From: Moniliella sp. 'wahieum'
Lineage: Eukaryota; Basidiomycota; Moniliellomycetes; Moniliellales; Moniliellaceae
Direction: 5' to 3'
Length of the DNA: 64,000 bases
Assembly (NCBI GenBank): GCA_003971905.1
Contig: RSEE01000019.1
Coordinates: 310,001-374,000, forward strand
The notes below the pieces were generated by a model, which saw only the letters and a program-made list of their open reading frames with translations, had not been told where the DNA came from and did not search any database. Position 1 is the stretch's first letter, and each line of letters opens with the position of its first letter. This document shows, piece by piece, positions 1 to 13,330 of this stretch. A program made the position numbers and the translations under genes.

Positions 1-451
<451 letters not shown>

Positions 452-1258
452 ACTCGCCTAGCCACTTTGTTCCCATGTGTACTCTATAATGTGATGCGCG
501 TTATCACATGTGCACTGCATGTCATCCCTCTGGCCTCTCTATGTTTGTACAGCGCAATACAGTCCATAGCTGGGAAGAACCCAGTACATAGCCCTCTCTT
601 CCTTTTCCTTTTTGCGGGTGTGTGGGCCCCCAGAGGTAAAGAAAGATGTGCCCGTCGATCTTTGCGAAGAGGATGGCTGGGTAACTGTTCTAGGCCTTTG
701 CAAAACGCAAGCAGGCACGTCAAGCTCAAGCCAGTACCTGGGACACATTCCAGATCGTTCTTCCCTGACTATGGCGATACTCGGGGTATCTAAACGACGC
801 CCTATAAAATAGTTGAACACACCGGAAATGCTACCAGCGAAGAGCCTCTCATTGTGGAGATGGTTGTCGCTCATATACCGCCACGCTCTTTCGCATCGAG
901 TCGCGTTACATTCGATGCAGAAACGAATGATGGTAGCCTTTGCCTCCTGATTGGGTGGGCGCTAAGCTGAACTCAAAGAAGAGGGAGTTTGAGGGGCCTC
1001 CCTTAGGGGCCCGATGATGGACGCATCACTTTTCGCAAGTCGGCCACAACACTTGCAATGACAACGTAATCATTTTTGAACTGGCCCAAGGCGTCCACCG
1101 ATGTCCACCTGACAGGGCGGAATGGACGGTGACCATTCCGCTGCGGGCCTTGGGGTGTTCAACGTTCAACGTTTCACGTTCAACTACGAAAGTCGTCGAT
1201 GCCTTTCGTCGTCCATTCGGCCTTCCAGCCTGCCCATCACCATCGCCATCTCTTGTCC
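452..1258. other. Intergenic spacer, MET3 to SF3a1
   Basis: No gene is supported here. The short ORFs on both strands show no family signature. The spacer holds a CCTATAAAATAG stretch near 800-811 and, at 1157-1184, a run of overlapping GTTCAACGTT-type words that recurs in several other spacers of the window. Confidence 0.6.
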
Positions 1259-3521
1259 ATGGCGTCCACCCTGTCACTGCCGCCGCCCCAACATGGCGCA
1301 CCGGATGATGCCGACGGGGCGCCGCCGCTCCTCCTCCCGCAACTGCTGCGCAACGCTTTGCCGCTGGCCAGCTCATCCTCCCGCCTCCCAGCATGCGCAC
1401 TCTGATCGACAAGACTGCCCACTACATCGCCCGCAATGGTCCTGGCTTCGAGGAATCCCTGCGAAAATCTGATGCCGAAAAAAAGGAGAATCGCCTCCCA
1501 TTTCTTCTCCCAACTGACCCATACCATGCGTATTTTTCCCGCACACTTGACCGTATTCGCCGCGGCGAGCCTCTCGATCCAGTCGGCATTCCTGGCGCGC
1601 CTGAGGGGCAGGCCTTGCAAGACCCTCCGCTCTTCAGCAACAGCAGCAGACGGAGGACGAGGATTCCGAGGTTCCTCCTCCTCCTTCCTCTCTTACGTCT
1701 GACATCCCGACCACCACAGCGCTCGACTTGTTAGTATCAGCTTCCTGTCCCTCGGGTCCCCACACATTAAGCGTTCCCAATTGCTGACCACTGTTTGGAT
1801 TGGAAACAGAGATGTGATCAAGCTTACTGCGCTTTTTACTGCGACGCGTGGACGCGAATTTGCAACTCATCTGCTCCAAACGGAGAACCAATCATACCAG
1901 TACGAATTTCTGCGCCCCTCCCACTCGCTCCACCCGTTCTACAATCGCTTGGTGGAACAGTACCAGCTCGTCATCGACGCGCCTAGTGCTATCCAAGTCT
2001 CTGCGCGATGTGCCCCCAGGTGCGCCCGAGGACACGCCTGTGGATGCCCGTCAAGGACCCGGCGCTGGTGGACAGCGCTCTCTTCTCGCCCAAGTCCGCG
2101 CTCGCACTGCATGGGAGCTCAAGACGAGGGAGCGAGCTCGAAAGGAACAGGACGAGGCCGCGCTGGAGCGTGAGGAGTTTGAAGTGGTGGACTGGCAAGA
2201 CTTTGTGGTTGTCCAGACTGTTCGGCTTTTCAGCGGAACCGAGGAGGACGAGGAACTTCCCCCTCCGTTGAGCAAGCGCGATCTGGAAAACATGACTCTG
2301 GCCCAGAAGAAGTTGGCCGCCATGGTGGGCGAAGAAGCTGCGGAGGAGCCGGGCACCGCGGTCGGCCGCGAGAAAGAGGATGAGGCGATGGAGATGAGCG
2401 AGGAGGAGGAGGAGGAGGGAGCCGTCGCCGAAAAGTCGCCCGGCTCCCGCACCATCTGGTCCTCCTCCCCCAGATCCTACGGCTCCTGTCGCCGATTCTG
2501 CCAAGGGACGCACCCAGGTTGTCAAGACAGCTTTCTCAGGCCCCATCCGTGTTCGGAAAGATTATGTCCCTGGCACCAAGCAACCCAAGGTGGAGCAGGA
2601 CACGATTTGTCCTGTTTGTGGGCAACGCGTTCCCCTTGACGAAATGGCGGAGCACGTTCGGATCGAATTGCTTAACCCTCTCTACCGTGAGCAGCGTGCA
2701 TCGCTTGAAGCGCGCCAGGCGCAGCACCAGACACTCCAGTCGGGCGCTGATCCTGTGGCTGCGCTCAAGGATTTTGCCGGGCAGCGCACCGACATCTTTG
2801 GTGGAGATGCCGACCCAGAGGCTGAGCTGAGGAGGCAAGAAGCGGCTGCCCAGCGTGAGCGCGAGGCGCGAGACCGCGAAGCCTTGGCATACGATGGCCA
2901 TTTGGGAAGCAAGACGGTGATTATGGAACGAGCCAAGCAAGCGGCGAAAGTGGAGGAGTCCCGCCGGACTGCGGCGGTGCCTTCGGCACCAGCCGAGATT
3001 GGTCCTCGGATTGGTCTGCCTGCCCGCCCCGCAATGGGGTTGCCCCCAGACCTGCCGACCTGCCTCCCAAGCCTCTCGACCTTCCACTTCCAGGAGCCAG
3101 TCTGCCTCCGGCACCTGTGCTCGGCAAGCACCCTGCCGACGGCCCAGCTCTGAATGAGCCCCCGGCCCAACGCCCTGTACCTGCTGCCCCCAACCTGCCC
3201 CCTGGTACGTTGGTTGCAGAGGACATGTGGACTCAGATGCATCCAGAAGCAGTGACAATTACCGTTCGGATGCCTGTCGCCCCGGCCGAACATGAAGGGG
3301 TGCCGGCTTGCGATGGGCGCACGATTGCGTTGGACCCTCTGCCGCCCCTGGCGACCATGTCGCAGGTCCGGCAAGTGCTGTATCAGTCTGTCCTGCATGA
3401 GGCGATTGGTATTGCCCGCATCCGTCTGTTTGTCCGTGGAAAGCCCACTACGCTCAAACAGACCTTGGCCCATTGGAACTTGACGGATGCGGACGAAGTG
3501 GCGGTTGTGATCAAATGGTGA
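1259..3521 (+). CDS. PRP21: Splicing factor 3A subunit 1 (Prp21/SF3a120)
   Basis: This is a nuclear U2 snRNP protein needed for branch-site recognition. Domains in order: a short N-terminus from ATG 1259; SURP1 (about 1375-1560: PPPSMRTLIDKTAHYIARNG, then PTDPYHAYFSRTLDRI); SURP2 (1816-2000: DVIKLTALFTATRGREF, then NQSYQYEFLRPSHSLHPFYN, LVEQYQLVI); an acidic/proline-rich middle with WELKTRERARKEQDEAALE and VVDWQDFVVVQTV; the SF3a1 segment GPIRVRKDYVPG, ICPVCGQRVPLDEMAEHVRI; and a C-terminal ubiquitin-like domain ending VAVVIKW at 3521. An intron runs from 1730 to 1809 (GTTAGT...AACAG) and splices to DLDVIKL. Frame changes near 1300, 1590, 2440 and 3060 interrupt the reading, but every domain is present in order, so the gene is probably functional. 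The ATG chosen is the first one in a coding-like stretch; it is one frame shift from SURP1. Confidence 0.9.
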
Positions 3522-5540
3522 GATGGGGCGTAAGGCCTTATATTCAGGACCGGTTTACCGGGCACCCTCCTTGCCCTCGAGACCCGTTCGTGGTCTCAGC
3601 ATTCCCCGAGGGTTGATGTTACTCACACGCATGTACGGATCGGTCTTCCCGAGAGGCTCCAAAATACGTTGAGAATAACACATGCTTCGATCTAGTCCCC
3701 AAACATCGTCATCCGACATTCATCTCGCTCACTACTAGTCCGAACAGCCAGCAGAGCCTCTCCAGTCCCTGCTACGTGTCACGTAATTATCCTTTCAGGC
3801 TCCAAGCAGCCCCAAACCCAAGTGGACAGGAAAGTGGCATACGATAGGCAGATGCTATGGAAACGAAAGCTGCAGGGGCATGGACTGGTTTAGGGAATTA
3901 GTCTACATGAAGCGAGTATTAGTATTGGAGCGGCGCCCGTACTACTACTTTTGGCGTTTGCTCAGTGCGAGCGCCTCGTCATGTATGTGTGGCGCTGTCC
4001 TGTATTCAACAGTGCTCCGCTCCCTGATGCGGGGAACTAACCCCGTGTGGATACCAACTAAGGTGGCTGGCAGCTTCGGCCCATCAAAACCAAGATCGGT
4101 ACCTCATGCTGGACAATGAAGCTTGAAGAGTACATTGCGGCTTATCGCCGTAGGAGGCGCATGCCTCTCCGTGTCCCAAGCTGCAGTAACGAACCGCACC
4201 CGGTTTGGGAGGTTGTGACGCGTTGACGCCGCGTAGGAGGGGAGATATTTCCTCACTCGCTGTCCTGATGGCATCCTTGCAGAGGACTGTAGTTTTGCAG
4301 GCTACAAAAAAGCCTACGCGCTATAGGACTACTATATTAGTCAACCCTCACAGTTCAACGGGGGGGGGGGGGTTAGTTGTGAGGTTGCGCGCATTTCTTG
4401 CCGCTCCCGTGTTTCTGGAGTGGCGTGGAGGAAAAAGAGATGATCATTGATTGCACCCTAGGGGTGATCACCTGGGGTACACCCAACACACAGGAGCAGA
4501 GTGGGGGAAACCTTGGCACAAGTGATCGGGTGTTTCTTAGGGGGCCTCTTGCCGACAGGCACAATCACAGCATGCAAGAAGGGTGCGGTGACGAGGAGCT
4601 TGGCCAGCTATCGGCTATGCGAGACAATGCATCCTGTCTTAGCACATGCATCACCGAACAGTGTCGCGTAGCCACAATGCATACCTCCCAACGCAGCCAG
4701 CCCCCGTTCGATGCGCCGTGCAGGGTGGGTGGCAGGCGTTGGAGGGATTTTGTTTCGGACGAGGGCATGCGTTCAATTGGTCGCGGGACCAGGCGCTACC
4801 GCCTGTGGCCGTATGAGTTTCTTCCAGCCAGTCGAGGCGGAGAGGCAGCGGTGTGGCGGCGGAGGGCGCAGGGGAGGAGGAGGGCCAGCATGCAAACCGT
4901 AACCAGCGGGCGAGCACAGAGCCCATGCGGACGAGACCCAACACGGGCGGGTCCGGAGAGGAGCGGAGGGCGGCGGCTGGGTAAAGCGCTCAGCGGCTCA
5001 AACTTTGGGGTGGGCGGGAGGGTGCGCAGCCACACAGCACAGCCGGGCGGAATGGCGCGGCGGAAGCGGAAGGCGGGCGGGCGGCGGCCGTGGCTGGGAC
5101 GCAGGCGAGCAGGCGGGCACAACTAAATGATGCCGCTGGGAGGCGCAACCTAGCCTCCGGTGAGGCCCAAGCCAGCCTGAGTTTTCGGTTGGGCTCCGCC
5201 GTTCGTGGCAGCAGCTGCGACATGCAACTTTCAAACGCGGCCCTGTTGGGAGTGCTGCACGGGGCATCGGGGCGCAGCGGGTGGCCCGCAGCACGCGGGC
5301 AGTGTGTGGCGCGCCGCCAGACGCATTGGGGCCGTGGGTGCATGCGTTTGGTTTGTATTGGGGCCAGCCGCCCCCTCCGTCGCTTGGCCCGCCCTCGCCA
5401 CGCCGGGCTCCCAACCTCGGCTGCTCGCCTCTGGCCCATCCACGCTGTATAACCCCCACTCGGCCTGCGATGCGCTGCTCCTGCTCCTGCCACCACCACC
5501 ACCGCCCCCTCCTCCCCCCCCTCTCGCCCATCCACTCCCC
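3522..5540. other. Spacer and FAS upstream region
   Basis: No gene is supported. The stretch holds a G10 run at about 4362-4371, a strongly GC-rich block from about 4700 to 5500 that opens long spurious frames on both strands, and a GTATAAC TATA-like element at about 5449 some 90 bases before the FAS ATG, followed by a CT/CCACC-rich leader. The last is a plausible core promoter for FAS. Confidence 0.5.
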
Positions 5541-8500
5541 ATGGCCGCCACATCCCGGTCCGACGGCAGCTACGTCCACCTCGATCACCTCTACGACTTC
5601 GACCTGCCCACCACGTCCTCCCCCGTCCCCGCCTCCATGACAACCGCCACCCGCCCCTGGTCCTCCATGCCGCGGCGGCCACCGCCGCTGCCGAGCCAAG
5701 CGCCACGGTTGCCATTCCCGTGCCTGTCGCCCCCTACGAGATTTGGATGGTGGCCCAGGCTCCAACGAGCAGTTTGCGCGTCTGCCCCCGTCCGTCGTGC
5801 TGCCCGAGGGCACCGACGCGCACGATGCTCAGGTCGTGCTCTGCGCCAACTTCCTCCGCTTCCTCGCCGACACCATCCACGCCCAGCGCGGCGCCCAAGC
5901 CGCTGATGTGCCTTCCGAGGTCAAGGTCCTGCAGCATGCTTGGTTTGCCTTCAACACTACCTTCCTGCACCTCGCCCCCACGGGCCAACCGGGAATGCAA
6001 TCGGTCGACGTGCACCACCTCACCGCTTCCCTCGACGTCGATGCCCGGACTGCCGTACTGCGCGCCTACCTCGACGCCTATGTCCTCCTTGATGCATTCA
6101 AGAACAAGGACCCGGCTCTGCGCGATATGCAGCTCCGACACCGCTTCTCTTGCGCCTGGCTCAGCAGGACAAGGCCAAGGTTTTTGGCGTCTTTGGTGGC
6201 CAAGGCACCAACGAGGTACGTCGGCTTTAAATAACTGCCCTGCCTCTCTTACTAACGTTATACCCCCCCCCCCCCCCACTTTTCCAGATCTACTTTGCCG
6301 AGCTTCAAGCCCTCTTCAACACGTACCGGCCACTCGTCGAGCCCGTGGTGCGCGATGCCTCTGCCCTGCTTGAGACACTCGTGGATGAGGCGCGTCAACA
6401 AGGCTTTGCGAACTTTTACTCCCAAGGCCTCGATGTTGCTGGGTGGTTGATGGGCACCACACCCCAACCCGACAATGCCTACTTTGTCCCTGCGCCCGTG
6501 TCGTTGCCGTTGATTGGTATGACCCAGCTGCTCCAGTACCTCTTGTGTGCCGTTGCTCGGGATTGAGCCCGGATGAGTTCCGTCGGACTTTCGTGGACAC
6601 TACCGGCCACTCGCAAGGTATCATCTCGGCCGTCGTTCTGTCTTCGTCCGATACGCCTGCTGCGCTTCACTCCAACATTGTGGCCGCCATCCGCTTGTTG
6701 TTCCACATTGGCAAGCGTGGCCAAGCGGCCTTCCCCTCGACCACGCTGGAGCCCAAGTTGGCCGACGACTCGGTTGCTGGCGGTGAGGGTGAGCCCACAC
6801 CCATGTTGTCAGTATCCGGCCTGAGGCGTGAGCAACTGGAAAAACACATTGAAATCACGAACTCGTTCTTGGAGGCCGACCGTCACGTGGCCATCTCTCT
6901 TTACAATGGCAAGCGCAACTTCACGGTCACGGGTTTCCCGCGCTCGCTCTTTGGTCTCGTTTCGTCTCTTCGCGAGATCCGTGCCCCAGAGGGTGCTGAC
7001 CAGACGAAGGTGCCATTCAGCCAGCGCAAGCCTGTCTTTAATGTTCGCTTCTTGCCCATATCAGTCCCCTACCACTCGGGTTACCTTACTGGTGTGACGG
7101 ACACATTGATCGGCGTTGATTACGCCCCCAATGAAGCTCCGTTTGAGCCTTCCAAGCTGGCGGTACGTGTAAGCAACACGACGACGGTTCGGATCTCCGT
7201 TCGCTCAAGGATGGGAGAGCCTTGCTTCGCTCCCTCTGCGATCAGATCTTCACCCAGCCTATCCACTGGGAGACGATTGTGCCCCCCGCTCCTGCGGTGA
7301 CGCACCTGATCGACTTCGGCACGGGCGGCATGTCGGGCATTGGCGTGCTTACAAGTCGCAACCTGGAGGGCAAGGGCGTCTATTCGCTCTTCCCCTCGGG
7401 ACGTCATGCCAAAGCGAGTGAACTGTACAATTTGACTCGGTGGGGCGGGAGGTTCGGTGGGCCCAGGCGTTTGCGCTCGGTTGGTCCGTACGCGTGAAGG
7501 CAAGTTGTTGTTGTGGACACGCCGATGTCTCGGTGCTGGGCAAGCCGCCACTGATGGTGCCGGGCATGACGCCCACCACGGTTCAAGCTGGTTTCAACAT
7601 TGCGACCATGAACGCCGGTTACCACATTGAGCTCGCCGGTGGTGGACACTTTACGCCCGCAGATGCTCCGTGAAAAGTGGAGGCCATCTCTCGGCCACCC
7701 GTGCTGGCGAAGGGCTGACGCTCAACTGTCTGTACATTAACCAGCGTCTGTGGAACGTCCAGTTCCCCTCTGGCAAGAGATGCGTCGTGAGGGCCTGCCT
7801 CTCCAAGGCTTCTGTGTCGCTGCCGGTATTCCAAGCCCCGAGAAGGCCAAAGAGATCATCGACTCGCTTCGTGCAAGTGGGATTGAGCATATCAGCTTCA
7901 AGCCTGGCTCGGTCGATGGCATCAAGCAAGTGTGCACTATTGCGGCAAAGAACCCGGACTTCTCGATTCTGCTCCAGTGGACTGGTGGTCGTGCTGGTGG
8001 TCACCACAGCTGTGAAGACTTCCACCAACCCATCTTGGCAACCTACGGCCGCATTCGTCAGCACCCCAACCTTGTTTTGGTCGCCGGCTCTGGCTTTGGT
8101 TCTGCCGAGATTTCTGGCCCTACCTCACAGGCGATGGTCGCGCGATCAGTTTGATGCCGAGCCCATGCCGTTCGATGGTGTCCTCTTTGGCTCCTGGGTC
8201 ATGACCGCAAAGGAAGGCCACGCCAACAACGAGATCAAGCAGCTGGTTGAGGCCAAGGGTGTCGAGGACAAGGAGTGGGAGGGCACCTTTACGCACCCCA
8301 CTGGTGGAATTGTGACTGTCACTTCGGAGCTGGGTGAGCCCATTCACAAGATTGCGACGCGTGGCATGAAGCTCTGGGCTGAGTTGGACAAGAAGTGCTT
8401 CACCCTGCCCAAGGAAAAGCGTCTGGCCTGGCTTGCCAAGAACAAGAACTGGGTTATTGAGCACCTCAATGCTGATTTCCAGAAACCCTGGTTCCCTGCT

Positions 8501-11500
8501 TATCTTGATGGAGAGCCAGCCCAAGGGGTGGAGGACATGACCTACGAGGAGACGATCCGTCGCGCTCTTCGCCTTCTCTACATTCAGGCCAAGCAGCGCT
8601 GGGTGGATGTGTCCTTGCGCAATTTCTTTGGCGATTGGCTGCGGCGAGTGGAGGAGCGTTTTGCCCACACACGGGCCAGCAAGCCTCTCTCCTGCAGTCC
8701 TACAGCCAATTGGACAAGGACCCAGCTGCGTTTGTCGACAAGTTTATCGGGGTCTTCCCTGAGACGACCGACATGCTCCTTTCGGCTGAAGATGTTGCGT
8801 ACTTTATTGTGCTGTGCAATCGCCCGACGCAGAAGCCCGTGCCCTTCATCCCCCTGTTGGACGCCAACTTTGCAGTGTACTTCAAGAAGGACTCGCTTTC
8901 GTACTCGGAGGACCTTGACTCGGTCTTTGACCGTGACCCTCAGCGGGTTGCCATTTTGCACGGCCCTGTCGCTGCTCGTCACAACACTCGTGCCAACGTC
9001 CCTATCAAGGAGATGCTTGGTGGTGTAGAGGACAAGCTTGTGGAGCTCATGCTTCAGCGCTTCTATGGCAACGACAAGAACAGTGTTCCCCAGGTGGATT
9101 ATCTGGCAAAGCACCCCTGGGTATTGATCTTGCGGAGCTTGCGGCGGCCCACAATGTGCGCGTTGACCAGGCGGAGAACAGGGTGGAACTTGGGTTGCCG
9201 TCCGATGTCAAGCAACTGCCTGAGCCGTCGCAGTGGTTGGATGCGTTGGCCGGGCAAGAGGCTTCTTGGCTGCGTGCTCTGCTCACCTCGGTCAGCTTGG
9301 TCCGTGGGCGGGGTACATTGACAACCCGCTTAAAACGCCTGCTCGCTCCCGGGCCAACCAGGTGGTGCAGCTTGCCCACGGTGCTGAAGGCCCTGAACGC
9401 CTGACTCTCTTGGGTGCCTACCGTTCCTACGGTCCGTCAGACAAGCACACCCCCATTGTCGACATCACCTTTGCGCCGGCCACCAAGGCCATCACTGTCG
9501 TTATCAACGAGCTTCGTCGCGGCGAGCTTGTGCCGCTTACGATGGAGTTTGTCTACCACCCGGAGCAACCGGGTGCTTTGATTCATGAGCGCCTCGAAGG
9601 GCGTGAGCGTCGTATCAAGAGTTCTACTGGAAGTACGTATATATTATTCATTCCGAAGCCGTTCTTATCTTGATCATCTGCTGACTTACCATTTCTCAAG
9701 GCTCTGGTTCAACGAAAATGCCCTCCTCGTCGGCTCTCGCTAGCAAGGAGGTGTTCTCCAATGAGCCCAAGACGCTCAATGGCGAGTCCATCCAAAAGTT
9801 CTGCCAGGTCGTGGGCAACAACAATGTTGTCTACCAGGTGGGTGGGCAAGCGCCTATGGACTTTGCCATTGTTGCTGGCTGGGAGGCCATCATGCAAGCC
9901 TTGACGGCGAAGATCGACGGTGACTTGCTTAACCTCGTGCATCTTAGCAACAGCTTCGAGATGGTTCCTGGCGCCTCTGGCCTCCGCGTGGGAGACAAGT
10001 GCAAGGCTGAGGCTCGGGTGCTGAGTGTCAGATCTCCGCCACTGGCAAGTCGGTTTCAATTCAAGGCAAGGTCCTGCGACAGGAGGCGAGGAGTGGAAGC
10101 CCGTTATTACGGTCGTATCTTCTTCTTCTACCGTGGCAAGTTCAGCGACTATGGCTCCTGCTTCGAACATCAGCGTGACCGCTATTCGTTTGAGATCAAG
10201 TCCAAGGCTGAGGCTGCTGTTCTGATGGCCAAGGAATGGTTCTCCTGGACCGCCCCCTCACCCCTCGAGTCGGGCACGGTGCTGTATTTCGATGTGGACA
10301 ACACTATGCGCTATCAAAACGCTACGACCTTGCTGATGTGCAGGCTCAGGGGGTGTCTATATCAAGGACTACAAGACGACCTTATCCAGGTGGGTGTGGT
10401 GGAATACGAAGCCGACTCGATCAGCTACGGCAACCCGTTTCTGAGTACATCAAGCGCGCGGTGGCAGCTCTCAGATGCCGCTGCGCCTCGACCATGGCTA
10501 CACCTTGAGGGCGAACGGACCTGAGCAAGTTTACTGCTCCGGCGACCAACGAGCCCTATTCCCTGGCGTCGGGTGACTTCAACCCCATCCACATCAACCC
10601 CTACTTGCCGACCTGGCTTCGCTCCCTGGTACCATTACCCACGGTCTCTTTTCGTCGGCGGCCACGCGCCGATTTGTGGAGGATATGGCGGGCGAGGGCC
10701 ATCCGATCGTGTCCTCTTTCAAGGCCCAGTTTGTTGGCATGGTCCTCCCCGGGGACGAGTTGACGGTTACTTTGCGCCACATCGCTATGCACGGCGGCAA
10801 TAAGGTCATTTCTGTCCAGACCGTCAACCAAGCGGGCGAGAAGGGCTCGAGGGCGAGGCTGAGGTGCCAGCCACCACGGCCTACGCATTACTGGGCAAGG
10901 CTCGCAAGAACAGGGGAGGGGATGGACTTGTACTCATCTTCGGACACGGCCAAGGCGCTCTGGGATGAAGCCGATCAGCACCTGAAGGCCACCATGGGCT
11001 TTAGCATCCTCGAAATTGTGAAGGACAACCCCATGAGCAAGACGGTGCACTTTGGCGGGTGTGCGCGGCATGCGATTCGCGACCGTACAGCAGCATGATG
11101 TACGAGTCGACGGATACTGAAGGCAAACCGGTCACCCTCCCGCTTTCCCTGAGATTACGCTGCGCTCGCAGAGCTACACCTTCCAATCGCCCAAGGGGCT
11201 TCTCTACGCCACTCAATTCGCGCAGATTGCGTTGGTGCTCGTGGAGCTGTCGCCTACCGCGATATGAAGGACCGTGGCCTGATCCGTCCGACTCGGCATT
11301 TGCCGGCCACTCGCTGGGCGAGTACGCTTCCCTGGCCGCTGTGGCCTCGGTGCTGCAAGTTAAGGACTTGGTCGATGTGGTCTTCTACCGTGGCCTGACC
11401 ATGCAGCGTGCCGTCAAGCGTGACGCCGAGGGTCGCAGCTCGTATGGTATGATGGCCTGCAACCCGACTCGTGTTGGCCCCTCCTTCTCGGACGCGGCCT

Positions 11501-13330
11501 TTGCCGAGGTGGTGGACTCGATCGGGCGCGTGTCGGGCAAGTTGATCCAAACTGTCAACTTCAACGTCTCGAGCCAGCAGCTGGTCGTTGCTGGTGAGCT
11601 GGTTGCACTTCTGACGATGACCAACGTGCTCAACTACATCAAGCTGCAGAAGATTGATCTCAACCGCTTGCTGGAGACGATGAGCCCCGAAGAGGTGCGA
11701 GAGAAGCTGGAGGAGATTGTCTCGATGGTGTTTGCTGAAGCGGAAAAGGAAGCTGCCAAGGCCCTCTCCAACTTCAACGCGGTTCGCCACCATCCCTCTG
11801 CCCGGTATTGATGTGCCCTTCCACTCGCGCTACCTTATGCCGGGTGTGGCCCCTTCCGTGCCTACCTCTCCAAGCGGATCAACGTGGATGCCATTCGTCC
11901 TAACCTGCTGGTGGGCAAGTACATTCCCAACTTGATTGCCCAGCCGTTTGAGCTTTCCAAGGCGTATGCGGAGACGATTGTCAACCAGACGGGCTCGGGT
12001 CGCTTGGCCAAGGTGGTCAAGGAGTGGGAGAAGGAGGGCTGGGCATCGCCGGAGAAGCAGCAGCGGCTGACAACGTTGTTGGTTGTTGAGCTCTTGGCTT
12101 ACCAGTTTGCTTCGCCGGTGCAGTGGATCAAAACGCAGGAGCTGCTGTTTGGCAAGCCCTTCCAGATGGAGCGCTTTATCGAGTTTGGCCCCAGCCCCAC
12201 CCTGAGGCATGGCGGTGCGAACCCACAAGGCATTCTACAAGGCGTCGGACGAGGCCCGTGGACTGCGCCGTGAGCTGCTTTGCTCTTCTAAGGACAAGGA
12301 AGCGCTCTACTATGCCTTCACCGACCCCGAGGCGGACGAGGCGCCGGTGCAACAGAGGAGGCGGCCCCTGCGCCCGTGGCTGCTGCACCTGTGGCTGTGG
12401 CCGCTCCCGTCGCCGCCGCGCCCGCTGCTGGTCCTACTCAGGAGGTGCCGACGAGCCGGTCAAGGCAATCGAGACGCTCATGTCCATCCTGGCTCAGAAA
12501 CTGAAGAAGCCGCTCGACTCGATTCCCAAGGACAAGGCCATCAAGGAAATGGTCGGAGGCAAGTCGACGATGCAAAATGAGATTGTGTCGAGCCTGATCG
12601 AAGAGTTTGGCATGGTCCCCGACCGTGGAGAAGAACTGCCGGTGGAAGAGCTGGGCGCCGCGCTTCAGATTGGGTACAAGGGGACTCTGGGCAAGTACAC
12701 CTCGGGCCTCGTGTCGCGGTTTGTGGCGTCCAAGATGCCTGGTGGCTTCAACCTGTCGGCCGTCAAAGCGCACCTGTCCAATCGTGGGGGTTGGGTGCCG
12801 GACGGAGCGAGTCGGTGCTGCTAGCGGCTGTGGCTGACGAGCCGGCCAAGCGGTTGGGGTCTGAGGGCGAGGCCAAGGCCTGGCTCGACTCGGTTGTCCA
12901 GGGCTACGGAAGGCGGTCGGGTGTCTCCTTGAGCCAGGGCGGCGGTGCGCGGGCGGTGGTGCTGCGACGGGCGGGGCGGCAATCTCGTCGGAGGAGCTGG
13001 ACAAGCTGCGCGATGCAGAGCACCAACATGCTCGGCGGCAGATTCAGCTGCTGCAGCGCTACCTGGGTGTGGACGCGCGGGCCGAGGGTCGCGCTACGGA
13101 TGCGGTTCGCTCGGAACTGGCGCAGGCCCAGGCTGAGCTGGATGCGATTGCGGCCGAGCATGGCGAGCTGTACACGAACGGCATCCGCCCAAGTTTGATG
13201 CGCGCAAGGTGCGCACCTACTCTTCTTCGTGGAACTGGAGCCGGCAGCAGGCGCTCCTGCTTTACTATGACATTCTCAAGGCCGTCTGGGGCTGGAGAAT
13301 GGGCGGCTGACGTCGCTGGAGCACGAGTAA
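5541..13330 (+). CDS. Fused beta-alpha type I fatty acid synthase, lacking KR-KS-PPT
   Basis: This encodes a cytosolic fungal fatty acid synthase. Order of domains: an N-terminal region; acetyltransferase (GGQGTNE at 6195-6215, active-site GHSQG with Ser codon 6611-6613); FMN enoyl reductase barrel ([14 protein letters not shown] near 7550, [13 protein letters not shown] near 7980); dehydratase regions with the MaoC-type DFNPIH motif (His codon 10590-10592); malonyl/palmitoyl transferase (GHSLGEY, Ser codon 11311-11313); then, without a break, the alpha-subunit start ([17 protein letters not shown] near 12085), one acyl-carrier domain ([10 protein letters not shown], pantetheine Ser codon 12564-12566) and the linker [18 protein letters not shown]. 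Homology ends at GRLTSLEHE and a TAA at 13328-13330, so ketoreductase, ketosynthase and phosphopantetheinyl transferase are absent. Introns: 6216-6287 (with a C15 run) and 9633-9700 (FYWK|LWFNE). At least twenty frame changes cross the gene. Start from the first ATG after the leader. Truncated pseudogene, split gene or assembly collapse are all possible. Confidence 0.9.

Noticed and set aside
4990..5813. 241- and 271-codon minus-strand ORFs upstream of FAS.
   Set aside because: Very GC-rich DNA with few stops; the peptides are low-complexity and overlap the start of the FAS gene.
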